Shown piece after piece: positions 34,340 to 44,299 of a DNA stretch of 64,000 nucleotides (positions within the stretch are counted from its first letter, which is position 1; each line of letters begins with the position of its first letter). The position numbers and the translations under genes were made by a program. Location: contig PLLO01000003.1 of assembly GCA_003142255.1 (NCBI GenBank), positions 1-64,000 of the forward strand. The letters are read 5' to 3'. Below the pieces are notes generated by a model. The model did no database searches. It was given only the letters and a program-made list of their open reading frames with translations, and was not told where the DNA came from. The stretch is from Bacteroidales bacterium. GTDB lineage: Bacteria; Bacteroidota; Bacteroidia; Bacteroidales; VadinHA17.

Positions 34340-37300
34340 ATTCAGATCCCTTGAACTTTTTCCCCATTACCACTTCTCCCGAATCAAGCAATTTCTTGAG
34401 TATCCTGAAATAAAGTGCAAGATAGAGCAATATAGTCATCACCCAGAGAACAATCACGTTCACGGTAAATGTATCCATATCCCTTCCGAATATTCTCTTT
34501 ATTGGAGAATAAAAATGTGCCTTTATCATGTTGCTCCTGGGATCCATATAAATAGGATCAATCTTCTGGATAATCTCACCTTTGTAATCAATAATCCTGA
34601 CTCGTTCATTCTTGTTGGTTACAAACTCTTCAAGCGACTCGTTGGCATAAGCATTTTTAAGCGCCAGAACGATTCCGCTTTTTTCTCTGTCAATCTTGGA
34701 AATAAGAGCATCCTTCATCTGGCTCGCCTGGTTGGAATAGGCTACAAAGTATTTTCGTAATGTTTCAACATATTTAAGTGCTTCACTGATAATTTCAGGT
34801 GTTACTTTCTCAGGAGTAAGCGAATCGACAGGATTGAATTTAATATCAGGAGTCTCGATAAGCTGCTTCCTGACCTCATTGCGTGAAATCAGAAGCTTGC
34901 TGTTGAAATCATTGCTCCTGACACCCCTGTCGAGATCCGTCTTGATGTTTTCAAACTTGCCTTTTATCTCGGAATACCAGTAATCTTTCTTGAATTTAGC
35001 CTTGCTGAGAGCCTTATCAAAGACGTAGAATTGCTTCTCATATTTATTGTCCTTGAACTGTTTGACAGCCAGAGCTTCATATCCCCAGCGTGCAGTAATG
35101 ATTTCACCGTATAATGGAACGGTAACTGGTGAAGAAAAAGGAACATCCGGATTGAGCTTTTCAAACTTGACCATAATACCGCTCAATATAATCTGCGGGA
35201 TTACAAGGAAAGGTATTAAGATATAAATGGTAACAACGGCTTTGAAACTGTCTGAGATGACCAGTCCGAGCATGTTTGCTCCGGCCCAGCAAGTGAAGAG
35301 CACCAGCCAGTACTCGAACCACATTCCTTTTATGCCGATAATGGAGTTGCCGATAATCACAAAGCTAAGTGCCTGGATGGCAGAGATACTCAGCTGAACT
35401 AAGACCTTGGACATAAGGTAGCTGTTCCAGCTGAGATTAAGGAATGCCTCTCTCTTAAGTATTTTCCTGTCCTTGATGATCTCTTCGGCGCTCACAGTAA
35501 GTCCCATGAATATGGCAATGATTACCGACATGAATATATATACAGGCAGGTTGCTGTTCTGATAAAGAGTGTACTTTGGATGTGCCACGCTCTCGTCAAA
35601 ATACCTGATCAGGAAAGCCAGTGCAAAAGCCAGTACAGGAGCTTCAAGCAGGGTAATGAGCAGATACTGTATATCGGCAACCTTTGACAGCACATCACGC
35701 TTTGTAAATACAAGCATCTGCCTGAATTTATTAGGCGTTTTGAAATTTATCTCCGGGATAGCGCCGCCCGGCTCAATAACATCTTCTTTTTTCTCATCCT
35801 TGTAAAGGCTGCTCCAGTCGGCAGGCGATATGCGCCTGGTATCAGTAGGCTGACCGCTTTCGGTGAAGACCCTTGTTTCAACAATATTGAATATCTGCTC
35901 GGGGTTGACGTTGCCGCAGACATAGCATTCGCTCTCGTTGTAGTTTGCCTGCTCAATTTTTCTCTTGAAGTATTCGATCGACTCAACCGGGTTGCCATTA
36001 TAAATAAGGTATCCGCCGGTATCAAGAATGATGAGCTTATCGAACATCTTGAAAATTTCAGAGGAAGGCTGATGAATTACTATAAAGAGAAGCTTCCCCT
36101 TCCTGGCAAGCTCCTTCAGAAGGTCAAGAATGTTTTCTGAGTCGCGCGATGAGAGACCCGAGGTGGGCTCATCGAGAAACATTATTGCAGGTTCACGGAT
36201 AAGCTCCAGTGATATGTTTAATCTTTTTCTCTGACCGCCGCTGATCTTTTTATTGAGAGGGCTTCCAACCTGAATATCGCGAATCTCAAAAAGGCCCAGG
36301 TTTTTCAGGGTATTGTCGACCCTTGTCACAATCTCCCCTTCGGTAAGGTTATCAAAGCAGAGCTTGGCATTATAATAGAGGTTTTCGAATACCGTAAGCT
36401 CTTCTATCAGCAGGTCATCCTGCGAAACATAGCCAATAAGACCCTTGATCTTTTCCTTATCCTTATGGATGCTCACGCCGTTTATCAGGACCTCACCGTC
36501 ATTCGGGGGATTGGTTCCGTTCAGGACACCCAGAAGGGTCGATTTCCCGGCTCCGCTGGCTCCCATGATGCCGACCATCCTCCCGGATTCTTCCCTGAAG
36601 CTCATATGGTGAATTCCCACCTGGCCACTCTTGAACCGGAACTCTATATTGTTTACCTCATATACAACCCTGGAAGCTTTGAATTCCTCCTTGAGGAACT
36701 GCATTGTCACATCCCAGTAATAGATAGGCTTTATCTTGTTCCCTTTTATTGATGAACCCTGGCTGAAGGGATATACTTTGTCTTCCTGCAGCAACTGACC
36801 ATTCATCGTAAGTTCGCCCGTGCCCGTAAACCTGACGAAATAGAGTTTCACTGAGGGAACGAATAATATCCATATTTGTCCCTTCATCAGATCCTTGTAA
36901 ATATGCTTGGCCTCCTTCAGACCAGGTTCCTTATTCCCATTGATCAGAAGAAGATTCTGAGAATCAGGAATATTTGTGAAAGGATTCAGAACGAATCTTT
37001 CAATGAAACTATATTCTTCCCCGGTAATATTTAACCCTTCAGCAAGAGTGCTGATAAATCCAAGTTCGAGCTGGCTCACGTCCTGCCCGCCGGATTTGCA
37101 GAATTCAAGTGCCTGGATCACTACGACAATTCTCTGTTCCTGGTCAAGCTGTCCCTGCTCGTTTATCTCCTTACATAGCTTCCGTATCCTAATGGCAATA
37201 GCCCCTTCACGACGTTCAGCACTGCTCTTTTCAAGCTTCTTCCTTGCTTCCTCAAACTCAGCATCATATTTAAGAAGGTACTCTTTTACCAGTTCCTGGT

Positions 37301-37415
37301 TAAGCAGCCGCTTTAGAAAAGCCTCGACGACACCTCTTCTTTCTTTGTCATTGCTCTGAGGTTTCGCAATTATGGCAAACAACTGCATGAGGGTTTCCAG
37401 GATCTTTTCACTCAT
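34338..37415 (-). CDS. Large ABCG-type ABC transporter with TerB-like N-terminal region
   Basis: This is a 1025-residue half-transporter. Residues 1-145 are helical and acidic, resembling TerB-like domains. A beta-rich stretch (about 170-265, GELTMNGQLLQEDKVYPF) looks FHA-like. The ABC ATPase follows (about 260-490): Walker A GASGAGKST (about 282-290), VSQDDLLIEELTVFENL, signature ISGGQRKRLNISLEL, Walker B AIMFLDEPTSGLSS and the switch His in IHQPSSEIF. A Cys pair (CYVCG) occurs near 510. An ABC2-type membrane domain starts near 600 with about six helices. A large extracytoplasmic loop lies near 790-970 before the final helix. White/ABCG-like order suggests lipid or hydrophobic-compound export. 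The substrate is unknown. Confidence 0.9.
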   Translation of the reverse strand: MSEKILETLMQLFAIIAKPQSNDKERRGVVEAFLKRLLNQELVKEYLLKYDAEFEEARKKLEKSSAERREGAIAIRIRKLCKEINEQGQLDQEQRIVVVIQALEFCKSGGQDVSQLELGFISTLAEGLNITGEEYSFIERFVLNPFTNIPDSQNLLLINGNKEPGLKEAKHIYKDLMKGQIWILFVPSVKLYFVRFTGTGELTMNGQLLQEDKVYPFSQGSSIKGNKIKPIYYWDVTMQFLKEEFKASRVVYEVNNIEFRFKSGQVGIHHMSFREESGRMVGIMGASGAGKSTLLGVLNGTNPPNDGEVLINGVSIHKDKEKIKGLIGYVSQDDLLIEELTVFENLYYNAKLCFDNLTEGEIVTRVDNTLKNLGLFEIRDIQVGSPLNKKISGGQRKRLNISLELIREPAIMFLDEPTSGLSSRDSENILDLLKELARKGKLLFIVIHQPSSEIFKMFDKLIILDTGGYLIYNGNPVESIEYFKRKIEQANYNESECYVCGNVNPEQIFNIVETRVFTESGQPTDTRRISPADWSSLYKDEKKEDVIEPGGAIPEINFKTPNKFRQMLVFTKRDVLSKVADIQYLLITLLEAPVLAFALAFLIRYFDESVAHPKYTLYQNSNLPVYIFMSVIIAIFMGLTVSAEEIIKDRKILKREAFLNLSWNSYLMSKVLVQLSISAIQALSFVIIGNSIIGIKGMWFEYWLVLFTCWAGANMLGLVISDSFKAVVTIYILIPFLVIPQIILSGIMVKFEKLNPDVPFSSPVTVPLYGEIITARWGYEALAVKQFKDNKYEKQFYVFDKALSKAKFKKDYWYSEIKGKFENIKTDLDRGVRSNDFNSKLLISRNEVRKQLIETPDIKFNPVDSLTPEKVTPEIISEALKYVETLRKYFVAYSNQASQMKDALISKIDREKSGIVLALKNAYANESLEEFVTNKNERVRIIDYKGEIIQKIDPIYMDPRSNMIKAHFYSPIKRIFGRDMDTFTVNVIVLWVMTILLYLALYFRILKKLLDSGEVVMGKKFKGSE

Positions 37416-37500
37416 ATAAGGTCACTTTTTATTCCGACTTGAAGTTATGAAATTAATTGTATGGTACAAAAAATCTAAGTTTGATTTTTTAAGCCCGTAA

Positions 37501-38094
37501 TCAACCTTTTCTTTTCTTTTTCTTCTCGACGGAGAAGCCGAATTTGCCTATTAACCTGCCTGTCTCATAATATTTTCCGTGCAGGTACCCTACGGGATTG
37601 GCATCGGCCAGGTTGAAGCGGCCGCTCTCTTCGTCGATATACTTTTTATCGGCATTTATTGCCACCACTTCGGAGATGAACATATGATGGCTGCCCAGTT
37701 CCTTTATTTCCCTTACAACGCATTCAATGTTGACAGGAGACTCTTTTATTAGAGGCGCCTTTACCTTTGAGGCCGGCACGGGAGTCAGCCCCATCTCTTT
37801 GAATTTGTCATGATCGCGGCCCGATTTGACACCGCACCAGTCAGTTGCGTATGCAAGCTCCCTTGTAGTGAGGTTTATCACAAACTCGCCATTTTTCTTA
37901 ATAATGTCGTAAGAGTGACGCATTGGTCTGACTGATATATAACACATTGCGGGATCAGAACATATTGTTCCGGTCCATGCAATTGTAATTATATTGTATT
38001 CCGATGGTTCCGATCCGCATGTTACCATAACAGCAGGAACAGGATAGATCATTGTACCGGGTTTCCAGAGAATTTTAGTCATTGAATTAAGCAT
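37501..38094 (-). CDS. Flavin reductase family protein
   Basis: This 197-residue protein has a flavin reductase-like (split barrel) fold that binds FMN. Motifs are PVPAVMVTCG, the NIITIAWTGTICSDPAMCYISVRP flavin-binding region, SYDIIKKNGEFVINL, and a C-terminal YLHGKYYETG. ATG codons at 38094 and 38082 are both possible starts; the second gives MTKILWKPG. Members reduce flavins or act as small electron carriers; the partner is not evident here. The C-terminus is strongly basic (KKKKRKG). Confidence 0.88.
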   Translation of the reverse strand: MLNSMTKILWKPGTMIYPVPAVMVTCGSEPSEYNIITIAWTGTICSDPAMCYISVRPMRHSYDIIKKNGEFVINLTTRELAYATDWCGVKSGRDHDKFKEMGLTPVPASKVKAPLIKESPVNIECVVREIKELGSHHMFISEVVAINADKKYIDEESGRFNLADANPVGYLHGKYYETGRLIGKFGFSVEKKKKRKG

Positions 38095-38128
38095 TTGAGG
38101 TTAAATATAATGTTTATTTCCTCTTTTA

Positions 38129-38375
38129 GCCACGAATGTGGCTGGATATGAATAACCCCCGGCGAAACCGGGAGTAGATTAAGAATCAACATGAACATCA
38201 CAGGAAAAAGAGTTTTGAAGAAGAATACAGAAATCTGATTATGGAATCTGGGATTAAGATAGATGAGAGGTTCTTTCCATGACTTTTATTAAGCCCCTTC
38301 AGGGCTTGTCAAGCTAGTAAGGATGTTACCCCCGGTTTCGCCGGGGGTTATTCATATTTGGCTCTTTCAGAGCCG
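38129..38375. repeat. Inverted-repeat element with 27-base perfect arms
   Basis: Positions 38146-38172 and 38331-38357 are perfect inverted repeats of 27 bases, each containing a ccccggcgaaaccggg-type hairpin. Each arm is flanked outside by a small stem (gccacgaatgtggc on the left, ggctctttcagagcc on the right). The centre has a further stem, aagccccttcagggctt. The 38095-38517 gap holds nothing else recognised. Confidence 0.7.
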
Positions 38376-38517
38376 GGAGTGGCAAACAATCCAAAAAATG
38401 GAATTATTTTTTTAGCTTTCTTGTCAATATGACATAATTAGACTAAATTATAGTGCCAAAAAGTCCTTGTTTCAGGTGCGGCAGACAATTTGATCCTTCC
38501 CAGTAAAACAAAATAAA

Positions 38518-41106
38518 ATGAATCTGAATAATTTCACATTAAAAGCACAATCCTCGGTTCAGCAGGCATTTAACATAGCAGCTGCAAAAGGACAGCAGGC
38601 AGTAGAATGTGCTCATCTTCTCAAGGGGATAATGACGGAAGCTGAAAGCGTCACCGATTTTCTGTTTGGGAAAATGGGCGTTAATACCGCAAATCTGTCG
38701 CATGGCGTGGATAAGCTTATAGATTCATATCCGAAGGTTTCAGGTGCAGAGGCATATCTCTCTTCATCTTTATCCGAAGCAATCCGGAAAGCCAATGGTT
38801 TTGCATCCGGCATGAAGGATCAGTTTGTCACCGCCGAGCACCTTCTTATGGGTATTCTTGATAGCAGCGACAAAGCTTCAAGACTGCTTAAGGATCATGG
38901 AGTGACAATGGAGGGTCTTAAGGGATCAGTTAATGAGCTCAGGAAAGGTGCCTCGGTTGACAGCCAGACAGCAGACGACACATTCAATTCTCTGAACAGG
39001 TATGCCATAAACCTTAATGAAAGAGCCAGGTCAGGGAAGCTTGATCCCGTGATAGGCCGTGATGATGAGATACGCCGTATTCTCCAGATACTTGGACGGC
39101 GCACGAAGAACAACCCACTGATGATCGGCGAGCCGGGCGTGGGCAAGACTGCAATTGCAGAAGGGATAGCTCACAGAATAGTAAGGGGCGACGTCCCTGA
39201 AGATCTTAAATCGAAAGTTATTTATTCACTCGATATGGGTGCCCTTATTGCAGGCGCCAAGTACAAAGGAGAGTTTGAGGAGAGGCTCAAATCGGTGATA
39301 AACGAAGTTCTTGGCTCAAACGGTGAAGTCATCCTTTTCATCGATGAAATACATACCCTGGTAGGCGCGGGTCAGTCTGAAGGTGCCATGGACGCTGCCA
39401 ACATTCTCAAGCCGGCACTTGCTAGGGGAGAGCTCAGGGCCATCGGTGCCACGACTCTTAACGAATACCAGAAATATTTTGAGAAGGATAAAGCTCTCGA
39501 ACGAAGGTTCCAGGTAGTTATGATCGATGAACCTGACCGTGAGGACACAATATCAATACTGCGGGGAATACGCGAAAAATATGAGACGCATCATAAAGTC
39601 ATTATCCGGGACGAGGCAATAATTGCAGCAGTCGATCTTTCTGTCCGCTACATTACCAACAGGTTTCTTCCCGACAAGGCTATCGACCTGATTGATGAGG
39701 CTGCGGCAAAACTCAGGCTCGAAATGAATTCCGTGCCCGAAGAGGTTGATGAGGCACAGAGATCAATTACCAGGCTTGAGATCGAAAGAGAAGCAGTAAA
39801 AAGAGATGGCGATAAAGACAAAGAAGAAGAAATTTCACGTGAGCTTGCAGAATTACAGGCAAAAAGAGATGATCTGAATGCAGCCTGGAAAACTGAAAAG
39901 GAAATGATCAGTTCAGTGCAGTCGAAAAAAGAGGCTGTCGAATCTCTCCGTGCCGAAGCCGATCAGGCTGAAAGAACAGGTGACTACGGGAAAGTTGCCG
40001 AAATAAGATATGGCAGGATAATAGGACTTGAAAAGGAAATAGCAGGGCTGAAGGAACGGATCGAGAAAAAAAGAAGCAAGGGTTCCCTGATCCAGGAAGA
40101 GGTACGGTCGGAGGATATTGCTGAAATTGTTTCAAAGTGGACAGGAATACCTGTGTCGAGAATGCTCGAAAGCGAAAAAGAGAAGCTGCTCCGTCTTGAG
40201 GATGAGCTTCATAAAAGAGTTGTAGGGCAGGATGAAGCCATCAGCGCCGTTGCAGATGCTGTAAGAAGATCAAGAGCCGGACTTCAGGACCAGAAAAGAC
40301 CTGTAGGATCATTTATTTTTATAGGCACCACAGGTGTGGGAAAGACAGAACTTGCCAGGGCTCTGGCAGAGTTCCTCTTTAATGATGAGAACCTGATGAC
40401 ACGGATCGATATGTCGGAGTACCAGGAAAGGCACTCGGTATCACGGCTTATCGGCGCACCTCCCGGATATATAGGTTACGAGGAGGGAGGCCAGCTTACG
40501 GAAGCCGTGCGCCATAAACCCTATTCAGTAATCCTCCTCGACGAGATTGAGAAAGCTCACCCTGATCTATTTAACCTCCTGCTCCAGGTGCTCGACGAAG
40601 GCAGGCTGACTGACAACAAGGGGAGAACGGTGAATTTCAGGAATGTCATAATCATTATGACATCAAACCTTGGATCCGATATTATCAGGGACAGGATGGA
40701 AAAATGGAATAACAAAATGCCGGAGAAGGAAGAGGAACTTTTAAGGAAGGATATTTTTGCGCTTCTGAGAAAATCGATGAGGCCGGAATTCCTTAACAGG
40801 GTCGATGAGATTGTAATGTTCAAGCCGCTAAACATAGAACAGATACGGGAAATAGTGGTCATTCAGCTTGACAGAGTAAAAAAGATGCTCCAGGAACATA
40901 ATATCGAGCTTAAAGTGACCGATGAGGCAGTAAGCTGGATTGCAGAAAAGGGGTATGACCCTCAGTCAGGAGCAAGACCGGTAAAAAGGCTGATTCAGAA
41001 GGAAATAATAAATGAACTTTCAAAAGAGCTGATTGCCGGTAAAATTCCGAAAGATGCTGTTGTAAAGGTTGCTATCGAGAAGGGGAAGATAATTTTTAAG
41101 GTTTAA
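38518..41106 (+). CDS. clpB: ATP-dependent disaggregase ClpB
   Basis: This 862-residue Hsp100 chaperone rescues aggregated proteins with DnaK. It has an N-terminal double Clp domain (about 1-145), AAA+ domain 1 with Walker A GEPGVGKT (about 204-211) and [13 protein letters not shown], the coiled-coil M domain (about 400-525) that marks ClpB, and AAA+ domain 2 with Walker A GTTGVGKT (about 603-610) and [22 protein letters not shown]. There is no ClpP-binding IGF loop evident. It is monocistronic; no CIRCE element is seen upstream. Confidence 0.97.
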   Translation: MNLNNFTLKAQSSVQQAFNIAAAKGQQAVECAHLLKGIMTEAESVTDFLFGKMGVNTANLSHGVDKLIDSYPKVSGAEAYLSSSLSEAIRKANGFASGMKDQFVTAEHLLMGILDSSDKASRLLKDHGVTMEGLKGSVNELRKGASVDSQTADDTFNSLNRYAINLNERARSGKLDPVIGRDDEIRRILQILGRRTKNNPLMIGEPGVGKTAIAEGIAHRIVRGDVPEDLKSKVIYSLDMGALIAGAKYKGEFEERLKSVINEVLGSNGEVILFIDEIHTLVGAGQSEGAMDAANILKPALARGELRAIGATTLNEYQKYFEKDKALERRFQVVMIDEPDREDTISILRGIREKYETHHKVIIRDEAIIAAVDLSVRYITNRFLPDKAIDLIDEAAAKLRLEMNSVPEEVDEAQRSITRLEIEREAVKRDGDKDKEEEISRELAELQAKRDDLNAAWKTEKEMISSVQSKKEAVESLRAEADQAERTGDYGKVAEIRYGRIIGLEKEIAGLKERIEKKRSKGSLIQEEVRSEDIAEIVSKWTGIPVSRMLESEKEKLLRLEDELHKRVVGQDEAISAVADAVRRSRAGLQDQKRPVGSFIFIGTTGVGKTELARALAEFLFNDENLMTRIDMSEYQERHSVSRLIGAPPGYIGYEEGGQLTEAVRHKPYSVILLDEIEKAHPDLFNLLLQVLDEGRLTDNKGRTVNFRNVIIIMTSNLGSDIIRDRMEKWNNKMPEKEEELLRKDIFALLRKSMRPEFLNRVDEIVMFKPLNIEQIREIVVIQLDRVKKMLQEHNIELKVTDEAVSWIAEKGYDPQSGARPVKRLIQKEIINELSKELIAGKIPKDAVVKVAIEKGKIIFKV

Positions 41107-41163
41107 GGTCTCCTTTCTCCTTATATCACTTTTGTCTTGTGACTTTTGTCTTTTGTCTTCGCC

Positions 41164-41499
41164 TTACCTCATTGACCTGATGCAGGCATCGAGGTCATCG
41201 AAAATCTCAAATATAGTATGCAGGTGAAGGGTTTGAAGTACCTGCATTACAGCAGGTTCGGGATTAGCAAGCTTAAGCGTGCAATAATTGTTGCGGGCAC
41301 TCTTCAGGACTGAAAGAAGGCATCCGAATCCTGAACTGTCAATATATGCGACGCCCTTGAGATTGAGAATGACTTTTGAAGCTCCATTCCCGAAGAGCTT
41401 GTTTATCTCTTCCCTTATTTCATCGGTGATAAGTGCATTGATCCTGTCGACACTGAAAGTGACTATGTCGATCTTGTCCCTTTTTTCGACGTTGATCAT
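41164..41499 (-). CDS. STAS-domain protein (anti-anti-sigma factor-like)
   Basis: This 111-residue STAS domain has the regulatory Ser in VAYIDSSGFGCLL (about 51-63). It starts one base after the stop of the Hpt gene, so the two are translated as a unit. The pairing of Hpt and STAS suggests one short signalling path, but no kinase is adjacent. Confidence 0.92.
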   Translation of the reverse strand: MINVEKRDKIDIVTFSVDRINALITDEIREEINKLFGNGASKVILNLKGVAYIDSSGFGCLLSVLKSARNNYCTLKLANPEPAVMQVLQTLHLHTIFEIFDDLDACIRSMR

Positions 41500-41862
41500 C
41501 TAGCTCTTTTTTATTCCATTGATTACCAGGTCATCCAACTCCTTAACAGCTTCTGCTGTGTCGTTTCTGAACCTGTCAATATAAGACTGGTATTTCTCAG
41601 TTTCCTTTCCCTCTTTGGCCTGCAGCTCTAATGTCTTCAGCAGGTCGGCAAGGTCGCTCATCCCCATAATTGCAACTGACGATTTTGCTTTGTGTGCAAG
41701 CAGTCCGAGTGAAAGATAATTCTTCTGTTCAAGGAATGATTTCATCTCATTGTGAAATTCAACGACCTGTTCCCTGAACATCTCTACAATCTCCCGGACT
41801 ATTTCACTATCACCACCTGATACGGAATCGAGGTACTCAGTATTTATGAATTTGTAATCCAT
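41500..41862 (-). CDS. Hpt-domain phosphotransfer protein
   Basis: This 120-residue protein starts at the ATG at 41862 (MDYKFINTEYLDSVSGGD); an upstream in-frame start would add an unlikely hydrophobic leader. It is a four-helix Hpt domain. The phosphoacceptor His lies in LLAHKAKSSVAIMG (His about 54), with the usual HxxKxS pattern. Such proteins relay phosphate between receiver domains of hybrid kinases and response regulators. It is coupled to the STAS gene, and divergent from the PorE-like gene. Confidence 0.92.
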   Translation of the reverse strand: MDYKFINTEYLDSVSGGDSEIVREIVEMFREQVVEFHNEMKSFLEQKNYLSLGLLAHKAKSSVAIMGMSDLADLLKTLELQAKEGKETEKYQSYIDRFRNDTAEAVKELDDLVINGIKKS

Positions 41863-42012
41863 AACGCCAGAAAATAATAGGATCAATTTATACGAATGCA
41901 AAGAATAGAACAAATATAGCTAAATTTTTTATCCACATAGATTTCCAATACCACTAAACGTTTTTTGTAAATGAAAATAAGTGCTAAATTTATAGCGAGA
42001 AAAAAATATGTT

Positions 42013-44094
42013 ATGAAGCATATAAAGTATTTCCTGGCTTTGTTTTTCATTTTCAGCTTCTCCTTCCTTAATGGTCAGACCGATATTAAGGTGAAGAAAA
42101 GTGAATTTAAGAAAGATAAGAACGGATTCGACCTGGCCTGGCAGCATGTCACCGTCGGCGACTCTTATTATTCAGAACAGGGTGTATGGTACGGCGAGGC
42201 TTTCGACGAATATGTAAAGGCAGGGATCTATAACAGTTCAAATCCTGAACTGAACTACAAAACGGGGGTCTCAGCCCTGTTTTCCGATAACAAGGAAAGA
42301 GCTTCTGAATTCTTCCTTAAAGCACTTCAGTATAAAAGCGGCATAACTAATGATATCCTCCTGCTTACAGGCCACTCCCTTCAATTTGTCGGCAAATATG
42401 CCGAAGCAATTGAAAAGCTTACCAGCTACCTTAATTCCCCGGAAAAGAAATCGGAGCAGGATATTTCAAATGCAAAAAAGTACATTGAGGAATGCAATTC
42501 TGCAATTATCATTACAAAAGATACACTCAGGATAGAGATAAAGAACATCGGGCCGAATATCAATTCAGATGCCGACGAATATGCAGAAATATTCACAGCC
42601 GACGGGAAAACGATGTATTTTGCCTCTCGGCGGGAATTCTCGAAGTCGAGCACATTATATGGCGATGGTAAATTTGACGAGAACATCTTCATCTCGACAC
42701 TTATCAACGGCACATGGGGAACTGCAGCCACAACAGGCAAAAACCTGAATACCAAATTCTGCGAGACTCCGCTGTACATTAATGCTGCCGGCGACGAGCT
42801 GTATATCTATGCCGGGTACGAGAATGGCGGAGACATCAAAGTTTCAGTCCAGAAGAAAGATGAATGGAAAGCACCTTCTGTCATTCCATTTAACATCAAT
42901 AGCAGCGATGCTGAGACATCTTTTACTTTCAATCCTGCAGGAAATGAAATATGGTTTGTGACAGATAAGAGAAAGGACGGACTTGGCGGTAAGGATATTT
43001 ATATTACCAAAAAGCTCGATGAAAAGAAATGGTCCAAACCGGTAAATGCCGGTCCGAATATCAACTCTTCCCTTGATGAGGAGTCAGTAAGGTTTTCTGA
43101 TCTTGGCGATACAATCTGGTTCGGCTCAAAAGGTCATAATTCAATAGGCGGCTTTGATGTTTTTTACAGCGTCAAGGGTCCGGCCGGGGAGTGGGGAAAG
43201 GCTGTGAATTGCGGTTTCCCGATAAATACATCATGGGATGATATATTCTACAATAAGCCTAAAGGCAGCAAATCTTTCTACTTTGCTTCAAACCGCCCCG
43301 GAACCATAGGCGGACTGGATATTTTTGAAGGGAAGGCTCTTCCTCCGAAACCTGTACCGGTGGCTCCTCCTAAACGAGATACCGTTGTTATAAGGGATAC
43401 TGTCGTGGTAATAAAGCAGGTTGTACAGGCTCCCACTCAGCGGGTGGTTGCTCCTGCACCACCGAAAGAAGTAGTACTTTATCTTATCGGAAAAGTAAAA
43501 GATTCGGAGACATCCGACCCTGTCCTTGCGAAGATCGATGTAATTGACCTCGCAACCGACCAGAATGTTGCAACGACGGCAAGCTCTGACGTCGATGGCA
43601 CATACAGGGTACGTCTTCCTGAAAAGAAACCTTACATGATCGATTTCCGCGGAGCAGGATTCCTGTCAGATATGAAGAGGATTAACATCCCGGCAAACTA
43701 TTCTTCCGATGTTTATAACCTCGATATTTCATTGGTCAGGATCAAGGTCGGCAAAAAGGTGGTCCTCAATAATATCCTCTTCGAAACGGGAAAATCAATA
43801 CTTACGACTAGCTCTTATGCAGAACTTGACCGTCTTTATAATATCCTGATCGATAATGCCCAGATGAAGATCGAAATATCGGGGCATACTGACAAGACAG
43901 GGAGTGAGCCCATAAACTTCAAGCTTTCGCAGGACAGGGCAAAATCTGTTGTGGAATATCTTGTAAGGAAGGGCATTGACCGGTCGAGGCTTGAATACAG
44001 GGGATTTGGTTCTCTTCAGCCTATAGCCGATAATGCAACCGCCGCAGGAAGGACCAAAAACAGGAGGGTTGAATTCAAAATACTTGAATTCTGA
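42013..44094 (+). CDS. PorE-like outer-membrane protein: TPR, PD40 propeller, OmpA domain
   Basis: This 693-residue protein starts at the ATG at 42013; a signal peptide (about 1-22, FLNGQ) follows. Domain order is: TPR-like helices (about 45-160), WD40-like/PD40 beta-propeller repeats (about 185-440; repeated FxxDGKTMYFAS and DIYITKK-type blades), a Pro-rich linker, a carboxypeptidase-regulatory-like domain (about 480-570) and a C-terminal OmpA peptidoglycan-binding domain (about 590-693; SGHTDKTGS and SQDRAKSVVEYL). This order matches PorE of the type IX secretion system, though PorE is a lipoprotein and no lipobox is seen here. It probably links the outer membrane to peptidoglycan. Confidence 0.88.
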   Translation: MKHIKYFLALFFIFSFSFLNGQTDIKVKKSEFKKDKNGFDLAWQHVTVGDSYYSEQGVWYGEAFDEYVKAGIYNSSNPELNYKTGVSALFSDNKERASEFFLKALQYKSGITNDILLLTGHSLQFVGKYAEAIEKLTSYLNSPEKKSEQDISNAKKYIEECNSAIIITKDTLRIEIKNIGPNINSDADEYAEIFTADGKTMYFASRREFSKSSTLYGDGKFDENIFISTLINGTWGTAATTGKNLNTKFCETPLYINAAGDELYIYAGYENGGDIKVSVQKKDEWKAPSVIPFNINSSDAETSFTFNPAGNEIWFVTDKRKDGLGGKDIYITKKLDEKKWSKPVNAGPNINSSLDEESVRFSDLGDTIWFGSKGHNSIGGFDVFYSVKGPAGEWGKAVNCGFPINTSWDDIFYNKPKGSKSFYFASNRPGTIGGLDIFEGKALPPKPVPVAPPKRDTVVIRDTVVVIKQVVQAPTQRVVAPAPPKEVVLYLIGKVKDSETSDPVLAKIDVIDLATDQNVATTASSDVDGTYRVRLPEKKPYMIDFRGAGFLSDMKRINIPANYSSDVYNLDISLVRIKVGKKVVLNNILFETGKSILTTSSYAELDRLYNILIDNAQMKIEISGHTDKTGSEPINFKLSQDRAKSVVEYLVRKGIDRSRLEYRGFGSLQPIADNATAAGRTKNRRVEFKILEF

Positions 44095-44154
44095 TAATCG
44101 TCAGGTTTTAGACTATTTGGAATCAGTTAATTTGCTTTAATATTTATAGCCATT

Positions 44155-44217
44155 GACCCCCTTTCTTTTTCCCCCGTGGCGGAATCCCGAGTACTCGGGA
44201 GGGATGGGGGTAAAGGG
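44155..44217. repeat. C-rich/G-rich intergenic repeat
   Basis: cccccttt...cccccgtgg faces gggagggatgggggtaaagg with an inner cccgagtactcggg palindrome. It is of the same family as 17895-17978. Confidence 0.5.
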
Positions 44218-44299
44218 AATGAAATTTTAAAACAAAATCAATTTGCGAAAGATTAAATGTCTAAATAAAAACTTTAAATATTGAATAATTATTTTACCA

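Noticed and set aside
38095-38517. CIRCE element upstream of clpB
   Set aside because: The conserved 9-9-9 inverted repeat is not present; the palindromes here are of the ccccggcgaaaccgggg repeat family.
44095-44299. Glycine riboswitch upstream of gcvT
   Set aside because: No tandem aptamer-like conserved strings are visible; the gap holds a C-rich/G-rich repeat and AT-rich sequence only.
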